From Armatimonadota bacterium (lineage in GTDB: Bacteria; Armatimonadota; JADLDR01), in assembly GCA_020846535.1 (NCBI GenBank), contig JADLDR010000039.1, positions 1 to 64,000 of the forward strand: DNA of 64,000 bases, given 5' to 3'. The position numbers and the translations under genes were made by a program. This document shows positions 51,029 to 58,879 of the stretch, piece after piece. Position 1 is the first letter of the stretch, and each line of letters starts with the position of its first letter. The notes beneath the pieces are model-generated. The model searched no databases and had not been told where the DNA came from. It saw only the letters and a program-made list of their open reading frames with translations.

Positions 51029-51880
51029 ATGACGATGACACACCTTTTGGGAACCCATGTGCCCACCAGCGGGGGCGTCAGTTCCGCCTTCCGGAACGCT
51101 CTGGCGATGGGCTGCGCGGCCTTTCAGGTCTTTACCCGCAACCCGAACCAGTGGAAATCCAAGCCTCTGGAGGAAGCCGATATCGCCCAGTTCCGCGCCC
51201 TGACCGATGAAACCGGCATCGTTCCTGCCATGTCTCACGATTCCTACCTGATCAACCTGGCGACCCCCAAAGGAGACCTGCGCCATCTCTCCCTGGCCGC
51301 CTTTCAGGATGAAATCGAACGGGCCGCCGCGCTGGGAATCCCCTGTGTGGTGACCCACATGGGGGCGCACATGGGAGAGGGCGAGGAGGCCGGGCTAGCT
51401 CGCCTGATCGAGAGTCTGGATCGGACGTGCGCCGCCACCGAAAACTGTCCGGTGAAAATCCTCCTGGAAACCACCGCCGGGCAGGGAACCTATCTCGGCT
51501 ACCGTTTCGAGCATCTCGCCTGTGTTCTCGCCGGGGTGTCCGACCCTGCCCGCATCGGTGCCTGTCTGGATACCTGCCACATCTATGCCGCCGGGTACGA
51601 TATCGCCACCCGCGAGGGTTACGAATCGGTCATGGAGGCGTTCGGGCAGACGGTGGGCTTCGAGCGCCTCTGCGCCTTCCATATCAACGATTCCCAGAAG
51701 CCTCTTGCCAGCCACGCCGACCGCCATGCCCATCTGGGCGAAGGAACGCTCGGCCTGGAGCCGTTCCGCTGGCTGGTCAACGACCCCCGCTTTTTCCACC
51801 TCCCCAAAATCCTCGAAACCCCTCAAATGGAGACCCGCGGCAAGGAGAATTTGGACCGGCTGAAGGGGCTGGTACAATAA
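51029..51880 (+). CDS. nfo: Deoxyribonuclease IV (AP endonuclease)
   Basis: A 283-residue TIM-barrel AP endonuclease with the tri-zinc site of endonuclease IV: AMSHDSYLINLA, VVTHMGAHMG, ILLETTAGQG, GACLDTCHIYAAGYD, CAFHINDSQ and SHADRHAHLGEG are all in order. It cuts 5' of abasic sites in base excision repair. Overlapping expression with ThyX fits DNA maintenance, since both counter uracil incorporation or its consequences. Length is normal. A family A repeat and a terminator follow. Confidence 0.95.
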   Translation: MTMTHLLGTHVPTSGGVSSAFRNALAMGCAAFQVFTRNPNQWKSKPLEEADIAQFRALTDETGIVPAMSHDSYLINLATPKGDLRHLSLAAFQDEIERAAALGIPCVVTHMGAHMGEGEEAGLARLIESLDRTCAATENCPVKILLETTAGQGTYLGYRFEHLACVLAGVSDPARIGACLDTCHIYAAGYDIATREGYESVMEAFGQTVGFERLCAFHINDSQKPLASHADRHAHLGEGTLGLEPFRWLVNDPRFFHLPKILETPQMETRGKENLDRLKGLVQ

Positions 51881-51881
51881 T

Positions 51882-51958
51882 AGGACTTCCGCTTGATGTG
51901 ACGTTAAGGGTGATATTAAAGGGCGACCCGATGGGTCGCCCTCTCAAGCGAAAGTCCT
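51882..51958. repeat. Family A palindromic element (77 bp)
   Basis: AGGACTTCCGCTT (51882-51894) and AAGCGAAAGTCCT (51946-51958) are terminal inverted repeats with one mismatch. Inside, AGGGCGACCCG and GGGTCGCCCT form a second hairpin seen in family B ends. Confidence 0.8.
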
Positions 51959-51968
51959 AAATAAAAAA

Positions 51969-51992
51969 GAAAGCCTGTTTCCAGGCTTTCTT
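51969..51992. terminator. Bidirectional terminator
   Basis: AGAAAGCCTG and CAGGCTTTCT pair around TTTC, with a run of A before and of T after. It serves the nfo gene on the plus strand and the PEP-CTERM gene on the minus strand. Confidence 0.88.
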
Positions 51993-52012
51993 TTACGAAA
52001 TATTGATTCGGA

Positions 52013-52816
52013 TCAGCGAAGTTTCCGGCGGCAGGCAAGCAAAGTTCCGAACGCGCTGCCGAGGACAACGAGTGCGCTCGGTTCAGGGACCGGGTTGCTC
52101 TGAGAGGGCACTGTCTTCAGGCCGAACATATCCAGCCCGTTATTGCCGCTCGCCAAAACGCTGCCGTCCGCCTTGCTCACTTTATACCAGCTTCCATCGG
52201 TCCCTGCCAGGGTCAGCTCGTTCAGGCCGCTGTTCGCGAGGCCGGTGCCGTCGAAAGATAGGCCCAGCGCCGCATTCGGAATCGTTCGGATGACACTGCC
52301 ATCCGCCATAGAAGATAGATAGAGCTGTTCATCCACAATCTGCCAGATGTTTTCCCCGTCTATCGCCAGCCCTTCGGTACTGGAGGATCCCCCCGGTATA
52401 TCCCGCACAAAAGCGCCGGTGAAAGCATCGAAGAACTTGATTTTATCATCGGTTGCATCGAAAATCGCAAGCTGGCCGTTGAGGAAGTCCATCCCCTGCA
52501 GGCCGGGGACTCCCAAGGACCATCGGAACTGCTCGACGCCAGAGAAGTTATATGCGATGACTTCCTGGCTTGTAAAATGCCCTGTCCAGATCAGGGAACC
52601 GTTGGTAGCGATGCCGTTCGGCGAAGAGGCCCCTGCCGAAAACGAGAACAGCTCGTTCAGATCGCTGTCCAAAAGACGGACGGCATTATCGTTCCAGGTC
52701 GCGGCGACATAACTAGGAGGCGCGGCAAATGCGCCTGTGGCGACCAGGAGCGGAAGCAACACAACCGCAGCTACGACGACTGTCTTGCACATGGAAAGTG
52801 CTTTTGTATGTGACAT
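52013..52816 (-). CDS. PEP-CTERM-anchored propeller-like protein
   Basis: The start at 52816 (CGGAGG upstream) gives 267 residues. A signal peptide (VVVAAVVLLPLLVATGAFA) is followed by repeats ASSPNGIATNGSLIWTG, GLQGMDFLNGQLAIFD, STEGLAIDGENIWQIV and LSFDGTGL, like propeller or lectin-like strands. The C-terminus NPVPEPSALVVLGSAF then basic ACRRKLR is a canonical PEP-CTERM sorting signal (PEP motif, membrane stretch, Arg-rich tail). The protein would be processed by an exosortase and displayed on the surface or exopolysaccharide. Confidence 0.85.
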   Translation of the reverse strand: MSHTKALSMCKTVVVAAVVLLPLLVATGAFAAPPSYVAATWNDNAVRLLDSDLNELFSFSAGASSPNGIATNGSLIWTGHFTSQEVIAYNFSGVEQFRWSLGVPGLQGMDFLNGQLAIFDATDDKIKFFDAFTGAFVRDIPGGSSSTEGLAIDGENIWQIVDEQLYLSSMADGSVIRTIPNAALGLSFDGTGLANSGLNELTLAGTDGSWYKVSKADGSVLASGNNGLDMFGLKTVPSQSNPVPEPSALVVLGSAFGTLLACRRKLR

Positions 52817-52865
52817 GATTTGCCTCCGTTTCGGACGAGAATAGAGGTAGCAACCAATCTCGTCA

Positions 52866-52894
52866 ATTATATCGCAATGATCAACCCAGGCCAA
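52866..52894 (-). promoter_or_regulatory. Sigma-70-type promoter for the PEP-CTERM gene
   Basis: On the minus strand TTGGCC (52894-52889) and TATAAT (52871-52866) lie 17 bp apart; the ATG is 50 bp downstream of the -10 box. Confidence 0.65.
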
Positions 52895-53117
52895 CTGGTA
52901 AAAATACCTGTTTCTATGGAGATGCCCGTTTTTGTGTCTGCTCGCTTATATCATTTTCTCAATGAAAATATTTCAAAAGGGAGCGATTATATCTGGAACA
53001 ACTTCGGCATGGATATTGTTTGTTAGATTGATACTCTTTTGAGAATCATTTTCTGTCGGGCGAAGGCGGATTTTGCCCACCGAAAGCCAGAGTGACGATC
53101 CATCCAGGGGAGGACTT

Positions 53118-53645
53118 ATGCAAGTCGTCAAACGGCGGAGAACAATATCTTTCAGATCGCCTATGTCGGAGGAAAGGCAGGAGGAGGCGGAGGGCTATTT
53201 CCACCGCGCTTTCGAGCTGCATCTGAACGAGGAATATGCGGAAGCCATCCAGCACTACCGGCGATCCATTGAACTGCACCCCACGCCCGAGGCGCATACC
53301 TATCTGGGGTGGTCTTACAGCAAGATCAACGAATATGATCGGGCTATCCAGGAATGCCTGAAGGCGATCCGCCTCGATGCCGACTTCGGCAACCCGTATA
53401 ACGATATCGGGGCTTACCTGATCCAGCAGGGGAAGATCGATGAAGCGATTCCCTGGCTGGAGAAGGCCTTGGCCGCGAGACGCTACGAGGGGCGCTGCTA
53501 CCCGCATATGAACCTGGCCCGCATCTGGGAGCAAAAATTGCACTTCGGGCGGGCTATCGAGGAATACCGCTGCGCCCTTATGGAGAATCCGGATTATACG
53601 CCCGCCCTGGTCTGCCTGACCAAGCTACAGAGCATGCTGAACTGA
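53118..53645 (+). CDS. Tetratricopeptide-repeat protein
   Basis: Chosen start 53118 with GGGGAGG upstream gives 175 residues. Three to four TPR units are visible: EAEGYFHRAFELHLNEEYAEA, HYRRSIELHPTPEAHTYLGW, RAIQECLKAIRLDADFGNP and AIPWLEKALAARRYEG. There is no signal peptide. TPRs mediate protein contacts; no partner is apparent. The Ogg2 gene begins 8 bases after the stop. Confidence 0.85.
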   Translation: MQVVKRRRTISFRSPMSEERQEEAEGYFHRAFELHLNEEYAEAIQHYRRSIELHPTPEAHTYLGWSYSKINEYDRAIQECLKAIRLDADFGNPYNDIGAYLIQQGKIDEAIPWLEKALAARRYEGRCYPHMNLARIWEQKLHFGRAIEEYRCALMENPDYTPALVCLTKLQSMLN

Positions 53646-53653
53646 GCCGCCTC

Positions 53654-54310
53654 TTGTCACCCGATGTTCCGATCACTGTCCCTGATCTATTGGCCCAATA
53701 CGAGTCCCGCAAAGCCCTGATCCGGTCGCGGCTGGCGGAGTTCCGGCTTGTGAGGGAGACGGCGGACAGCCTGCGCCTTTTCGAGGAACTGGTTTTCTGC
53801 ATCCTGGCGGCAGGTTCCAGCGCGCGGATGGGGATAGCCGGGGTAGAAGCCCTGCGGCCCTGTCTGCTGTCAGGCGGCGCGGAGGAGATGGCCGCCTGCC
53901 TCAAGCACGTCCGCTTCCACACAGCAAGGGCCGGTTATATTCTCCATACGCGCTCCTATTTGGAGGACGCCTTCGATTTCGACCTCTGCAATCTCATCGA
54001 ATCTTTCCCTGACCCGCAGGCGCGGCGCGATTTCCTCGCTTCGACCAAAGACATCAAAGGTATAGGCTATAAAGAGGCCAGCCACTTTCTCCGCAACGTC
54101 GGATATACCGGCTACGGCATTCTCGATAAGCATATAGTTTCGATCCTGCACCGAATGGGCTGGCTTGCGGACGCCTCCCCGCCCTCAGGCCGCAGCCGAT
54201 ATCTCCTCGCCGAATCCGCCCTGAAGGATTTTTCGGACCGTATCGGCCTGCCGATGGATGAAGTGGATCTGCTGCTCTGGTCCGCCAAAACCGGGGAAGT
54301 TCTCAAATAA
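53654..54310 (+). CDS. N-glycosylase/DNA lyase of the Ogg2/AGOG type
   Basis: A TTG start gives 218 residues, near the usual length. The helix-hairpin-helix segment KDIKGIGYKEASHFLRNVGY carries the catalytic Lys140, and the Asp of the family lies in GILDKHIVSILHRMGW (Asp158). These features mark the COG1059 8-oxoguanine glycosylase/AP lyases, common in archaea and scattered in bacteria. It would remove oxidised guanine. It follows the TPR gene after 8 bp and ends at a terminator. Confidence 0.88.
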   Translation: MSPDVPITVPDLLAQYESRKALIRSRLAEFRLVRETADSLRLFEELVFCILAAGSSARMGIAGVEALRPCLLSGGAEEMAACLKHVRFHTARAGYILHTRSYLEDAFDFDLCNLIESFPDPQARRDFLASTKDIKGIGYKEASHFLRNVGYTGYGILDKHIVSILHRMGWLADASPPSGRSRYLLAESALKDFSDRIGLPMDEVDLLLWSAKTGEVLK

Positions 54311-54341
54311 CGAAGCCGCCGGCAGTATACCGGCGGCTTCG
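54311..54341 (+). terminator. Rho-independent terminator
   Basis: CGAAGCCGCCGG and CCGGCGGCTTCG pair perfectly over 12 bp around CAGTATA, immediately after the Ogg2 stop. The T-tract is short (TTG), so strength may be moderate. Confidence 0.75.
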
Positions 54342-54398
54342 TTGTCAGGCAATCGGGCTGGTCGCATCCGGGAGGAGCCATCGCGTGGGCAAGCCGAA

Positions 54399-54641
54399 TT
54401 ACAGCGATTTGGCATCCGGAGCCGGTTTCTGTTTGTCGTCGAATAGTTTGGTGCCTTTGGGCGTCGGGCCGCTCATCCCTCTCATCTTTTGCTTCTGCTG
54501 CATCTGCTGTTTGATGATGTCCAGGCTCATGGAAGGTTGAGTCGGCTTCGGCCGGCTGGCCTGTATCCAGATCATCGCCACAACGACCACCGAAACCAGC
54601 ACGACGATAACGGCCACTATCGGACTGACCTGCTGCTTCAT
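54399..54641 (-). CDS. Small single-pass membrane protein
   Basis: Eighty residues from ATG 54641, with AGGAGG upstream. One helix (IVAVIVVLVSVVVVAMIWI) is followed by a Pro-rich linker and a tail with DIIKQQMQQKQKMRGM, then Lys-rich end. It resembles in design the 58-residue protein at 30625-30801, so the genome has at least two of these. Function unknown; it could be a small membrane regulator. It is divergent from the lipoprotein-carrier-like gene. Confidence 0.6.
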   Translation of the reverse strand: MKQQVSPIVAVIVVLVSVVVVAMIWIQASRPKPTQPSMSLDIIKQQMQQKQKMRGMSGPTPKGTKLFDDKQKPAPDAKSL

Positions 54642-54716
54642 CGCTTCTCACCTCCTCGAAAACCATATTCCGTATACCCTTTGCGATAGCAGGCAAAAAT
54701 CCTCTTTTATAGCGCA

Positions 54717-54745
54717 TTGATTATTCAGCCGGAATTTGGTACAAT
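54717..54745 (+). promoter_or_regulatory. Sigma-70-type promoter
   Basis: TTGATT (54717-54722) and TACAAT (54740-54745) are 17 bp apart, 30 bp before the ATG at 54776. Confidence 0.65.
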
Positions 54746-54775
54746 CGAGGAAAATCCAGACAAGGAGACAGAACA

Positions 54776-55348
54776 ATGAAAATCCGTTATGGAATGTGCC
54801 TGCTGGCGGCGCTGTTGATAGCCGGGGCTGCCCGGGGCGAGGGGAAGGTTCCCCCCTTCGGCAAAGCGGTGTATACCGTGCAGATCAAGCAGAGGCAGGG
54901 CGCGGAGCCGGTTGAAATCGTTTTCCAGTGGAAGGGCAATCGGTTCCGGCACGAATACCGCGTGCCCGGTCAGTCGCGCGATATCTGGACGATTTTCGAC
55001 GGCAAGACCGCTTATTATTACGACGCCAGGCAGAAAACGGCGAGCGCCATCAAGGTCGCCCCTTCTTTCAAATCGCTGTACCCGGGCGCTCCGGTGGCGT
55101 TTCAACTGCAAAAGGTGGGAGAGGAGAAAATCGGGGGCCGCCTGTGCGATATCTATGCCGGCAAGTCCCAGGGCGAAAGGCCCGGTGTCAACCGATCCTG
55201 GGTGACCCGCAAGGAGGGCCTGCTCGTCAAATCCGAGACGAAAGGCCCGTACGGCAGCATGGTCCAGTCCCTGAAAAGCCTCAACCTGAAAACCCCGCCA
55301 GCGGACAGCGTTTTCAAGGCACCCGCCGGAGCGAAAGCCAAAAAATAG
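54776..55348 (+). CDS. Secreted protein resembling outer-membrane lipoprotein carriers
   Basis: AAGGAGA precedes the ATG. The 190-residue protein has a signal peptide (CLLAALLIAGAARG) and beta-strand repeats such as EIVFQWKGNRFRHEY, RDIWTIFDGKTAYYYDAR, FQLQKVGEEKIGGRLCDIYAG and SWVTRKEGLLVKSETKG. This pattern is close to the LolA/outer-membrane lipoprotein-sorting and DUF4412 folds, a half-barrel that holds a lipid. It ends with TAG, a normal stop. Transcribed from its own promoter. Confidence 0.65.
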   Translation: MKIRYGMCLLAALLIAGAARGEGKVPPFGKAVYTVQIKQRQGAEPVEIVFQWKGNRFRHEYRVPGQSRDIWTIFDGKTAYYYDARQKTASAIKVAPSFKSLYPGAPVAFQLQKVGEEKIGGRLCDIYAGKSQGERPGVNRSWVTRKEGLLVKSETKGPYGSMVQSLKSLNLKTPPADSVFKAPAGAKAKK

Positions 55349-55454
55349 CGGGCAGGAGAGCCGCCCGTTTTGCCGAATCGGTGTAGAGCAGAGAAACCAC
55401 ACCGGCAAAGGATTGAACAAATACTCTGCCAGACCCACAAAGGATGTGAACGCT

Positions 55455-56738
55455 ATGCTCTACCAACCGAACTGGGAATCGCTGGACAGCCGCCCCTGCC
55501 CGGCATGGTTCGATGAGGCGAAATTCGGCATCTTTATCCACTGGGGAATCTACTCCGTGCCCGCCTGGGGGCCGAAGGGCCAGTACGCCGAATGGTACTG
55601 GAGCGCGATGAACGACCGGGAGGGCGAAACCTGGAAATTTCACGTCCGCGCCTACGGGGAGCAGTTCCGGTATCAGGATTTTGCCTCACACTTCAAAGCG
55701 GAGATGTTCGAGCCGGAGCGGTGGGCCGACCTCTTCGCCCGCTCCGGGGCCCGGTACGTGGCCCTCACCTCCAAGCACCACGACGGCTTCTGCCTCTGGC
55801 CGAGCCGTCAGAGCTGGAATTGGAACAGTGTCGATATCGGCCCGCACCGGGACCTGGCAGGCGACCTGGCCGGAGCCATCCGGCAGCGCGGCCTGAAGAT
55901 GGGCTTCTATTATTCGCTCTACGAGTGGTACCGCCCGCTCTACCTGGAGGATCCCGGGCGGTACGCCGCGGAGCATATGATTCCCCAGCTTCAAGACCTC
56001 ATCACTCGCTACGAGCCGTCCATTCTCTACACCGACGGCGAGTGGGATCATCCCAGCGATATCTGGCAGAGTACCCTGTTCCTGGAATAGCTCTTCAACG
56101 AATCCCCCTGCCGCGAGGAGATCGTCATCAACGACCGCTGGGGCAAGGAAACCCGCAGCCTGCACGGAGGCTATTATACTACCGAATACGGTAAAGTGGG
56201 ATGGGGCAAGCCCTTGCAGGAGGGGCGCAAGTGGGAGGAGTGCCGGGGCATCGGCGGCTCCTTCGGCTATAACCGCAATGAGGATGCCGATGACTACATG
56301 ACTGCCCGCGCTCTGGTGCATCTCCTGGCCGATACGGTCAGCAAAGGGGGGAACCTCTTTTTGAACGTCGGCCCCACCGCCGATGGCCGCATCCCCGCCA
56401 TCATGCAGGACCGCCTGCTGGCAATCGGTCGCTGGCTGGAGGTCAACGGTGAGGCGATCTACGGAACCCGTCCCTGGAAAATCCCTTCCAGGGAATCGCC
56501 GGTCCGCTTTACTTCCAAGGGACACACCCTCTATGCTATCTGCCTGAGCTGGCCCGGCCCGGATATCTCTCTCCCCGTCTTCCGGCCTGTGGCAGTTTCC
56601 ATGCTCGGACTCCCCGCACCCCTGCAATGGCATTACGCCGACGACAGGCTGCATGTCGCCCTGCCCGCCGTATCCCCGGATGCCGCGCCCTGCGACCATG
56701 CCTATGTGCTGAGGATCGAATCCGCCGACCCGGCCTGA
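55455..56738 (+). pseudogene. Alpha-L-fucosidase (GH29) with an in-frame amber codon
   Basis: From ATG 55455 (AAAGGA upstream) the frame encodes a GH29 fucosidase: FGIFIHWGIYSVPAWGP, LTSKHHDGFCLW, GFYYSLYEWY and the nucleophile Asp194 in ILYTDGEWDHP. Codon 212 is TAG (56088-56090). The same frame goes on to TGA at 56738 with LFNESPC, IVINDRWGKE, GNLFLNVGPTADGRI and a C-terminal beta-domain. In relatives the stop position is normally Trp (FLAWLFN), so one G-to-A change in TGG is enough. It is otherwise 427 codons, the usual length. Either a fresh pseudogene, a read error or amber readthrough. Confidence 0.9.
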
Positions 56739-56761
56739 TCAAAAACCCCGGGAGGCTCGTT

Positions 56762-58385
56762 ATGAAAATCGAGGTTCGGAAGCAAAGCCTGCGGATCGAG
56801 GCGCAGCATTTTACCGCCCGCATGGAAGGGGCGGCCCTGGTGAGTTTGAAGGACCGGGAGACCGGGGCGGAGTTCTGCCGGGAGGCGGCCCATATTTTTC
56901 CGCTCGAACTGACCTATGCCCAGAAGGACGCGCTGGGGCAGGACAAGCACCAGGAAGTCAGCACCCGGGCGCTGTCGGATATCGCGGCCCGGGTGGTGCT
57001 GGAGGGAAACGATTCCGACCGGGAACTGCTGCTGCGGCTCGATCCCTCCACCGGCGACCTGTGCGTGCAGCCGTCGGGGCAGAGCGCCCGGCGGGGAGTT
57101 CTCTCGATCCGGTGGAACGTGCCGTTCGCGGCAGAGTCGGCCCTGGTGCTGCCCTGTGTCAACGGGATAAAAGTCGAGGCCGCTCGCCCGTTTCCCGGCA
57201 GCGACCGCTTCCCATGGCCGTACCGATGGAACGCGCAACTGGCGATTGTCGAACGCGAGGGATGCTCCCTGATGGTCTACAGCCAGGATATCGCCGCCCG
57301 GTTCAAGGCCCTGAACCTCCGGCGGGAGGAAGGCAAAACGGCTCTGGGATTCGAGAGCGAACAGGTGGGGCCGGTCTGGGACAACCGGACTGCCGGGGGC
57401 GTGGAGTGGCGGCTGAACACCTTTGAGGGCGATTGGCGCAAGGCCGCCGCCCGCTACCGCGACTGGATGCAGGAAAGCTACCGCCTGGGATCCAAACGGG
57501 CCTTCCGACCGGAATGGGTGGAGAATATCGCTTTTTCGGTCGGGTGGGCCGACGCCAGGCCGGAATTGCTGGATGCCCTGGCGAAACTCCACGCCCCTTC
57601 CGAAACCCTCATCCACCTTTCCAACTGGCGGAACAGCGCCTATGATGTGGACTATCCGGACTATACTCCTTCCCGCGAGGCCATCGCTTACCTCAAGAAA
57701 GCGAACGAAATGGGCTTCAAGGTGATGCCCCATTTCAACTATTTCGCCTGCTATTGGAAGCATCCGTTATATGCCCGGGTGCGCGACTGGCAGATACGGG
57801 ACGCCGCCCGGAACGAGCCGCAGGGCTGGTACTGGCCTCCCGAAACGCATGATTATACGCGCATGGCTTATATCCATCCCGGCCTTGCCCTGTGGCGGCG
57901 CACCCTGGGCGATGCGGTTCGGGAAGCCTGCGCTCTCCTCCAGGCTCCGGCAGCCTTCATCGATCAAACCCTCTGCACCTGGAATACGGACAACGGCCTT
58001 GTGGAGAACATGACTACCGTGGAGGGAATGCGCCAGCTTCAGGAGGAGTTCACAGGCATACAGCCGGGCATGGTGCTGGCCGGAGAAGGGTTGAACGAGA
58101 TCAGCTTCCAGAGGGAATGTTTCGCCCAGGCGCACATCCACGACGGCTGGGGCAATCTGAAACCGCATCACATCGAGGCCGCCCATCCGATCCTGTTCAT
58201 TCCTCTGGGAAGGCCATACCCGGCTGGTAGGCTACTGCCACCTCACTCCTTCCGGCAAGGATGCGGACATCGGCATCGAAGTCTACCGCCGCATGGGGGC
58301 CGTCCCCGCTCTCATCTGCAACGACCTGTCCCTGATGACCCGCGACAATCCTGCCGTCCGGAAGCTGCTCGAACTGGTCAAATAA
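56762..58385 (+). pseudogene. DUF6259-like glycosidase gene, frameshifted near its end
   Basis: From ATG 56762 the frame runs to about codon 480 with normal protein composition: a beta-sandwich first part (residues 1-210), then barrel strands AFSVGWADARPELLDAL, NEMGFKVMPHFNYFACYW, AFIDQTLCTWNTDNG and GMVLAGEGLNEI. Near 58200-58210 the reading becomes GRPYPAGRLLPP and loses sense, whereas another frame continues as GHTRLVGYCHLTPSGKD, IGIEVYRRMGAVPALIC and VRKLLELVK, ending at TAA 58385. One indel fully explains it. The gene follows the fucosidase directly (24 bp) and likely worked on the same polysaccharide. Confidence 0.8.
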
Positions 58386-58460
58386 CCCCGATGTCCTTAT
58401 GAGGAGCGCAAGCGACGAAGCCATCTCCAGGCTGACAAAAGCACGAAGCTCTATCAGTAC

Positions 58461-58533
58461 AGGACTTTCGCCTCCTAGGGATGCCGACGCCATATCTTGT
58501 AGGGCACGGCAGATGGCATGAAGCGGAAGTCCT
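58461..58533. repeat. Family A palindromic element (73 bp)
   Basis: AGGACTTTCGC (58461-58471) and AAGCGGAAGTCCT (58521-58533) form imperfect terminal inverted repeats. The 58408-58436 stretch before it is a family C fragment (GACGAAGCCATCTCCAGGCTG). The element ends just before the Uma2 promoter. Confidence 0.75.
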
Positions 58534-58544
58534 ATATAAATCGC

Positions 58545-58598
58545 TTGACAAAAACCAGTTTCAAATCTATAATATAGCCAGTAAACTTTACTGGCTAT
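58545..58598 (+). promoter_or_regulatory. Consensus promoter with a perfect palindrome at the start point
   Basis: TTGACA (58545-58550) and TATAAT (58568-58573) are exactly 17 bp apart. Directly after, ATAGCCAGTAAA-C-TTTACTGGCTAT (58574-58598) is a perfect 12-bp inverted repeat with one central base, covering the expected start point. It is placed as an operator would be, or could fold in the RNA. It precedes the Uma2 gene by 24 bp. Confidence 0.8.
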
Positions 58599-58621
58599 TT
58601 GTTTTGGGCAGGAGGCGCGGG

Positions 58622-58879
58622 ATGGCTGGGGTCAGGCCGAAGATGACGGAAGAAGAATTTATGGCCCTGCCGGACGATGGATATAAAGACGAGTTGGTGG
58701 GCGGGGAGACGAGGGCAGCGCCGGCAAACTTCGAGCATGATGTCATCGGGGATCGTATCATCGCTCTATTGATGCCCTATGCCAGAGGGCGCGGGTTTGT
58801 GGCAGGGGCGCAGGCAGGATTCAGGATGCGTTCCGACAATATCCGCTGCCGGGTAGAGGAGTTGTTCTCGCTGGAGTGA
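58622..58879 (+). pseudogene. Truncated Uma2-family (DUF820) endonuclease-like gene
   Basis: AGGAGG precedes the ATG. The 85 codons cover the Uma2 start: MTEEEFMALPDDGYKDELVGG, TRAAPANFEHDVIGDRIIALL and GAQAGFRMRSDNIR. Whole members have about 180-200 residues and carry the PD-(D/E)XK core after this region (usually followed by APDVAFV). Here RCRVEELFSLE and a stop follow. The catalytic part is missing, so the product cannot be an active nuclease. It ends flush against the convergent selB gene. Confidence 0.75.

Noticed and set aside
55413-56738. General recoding of TAG as a sense codon
   Set aside because: At least eight genes (for example 7870-8742, 9287-10624, 36527-38329, 38521-39804, 41779-43698, 43701-45128, 54776-55348, 62425-63486) end naturally with TAG.
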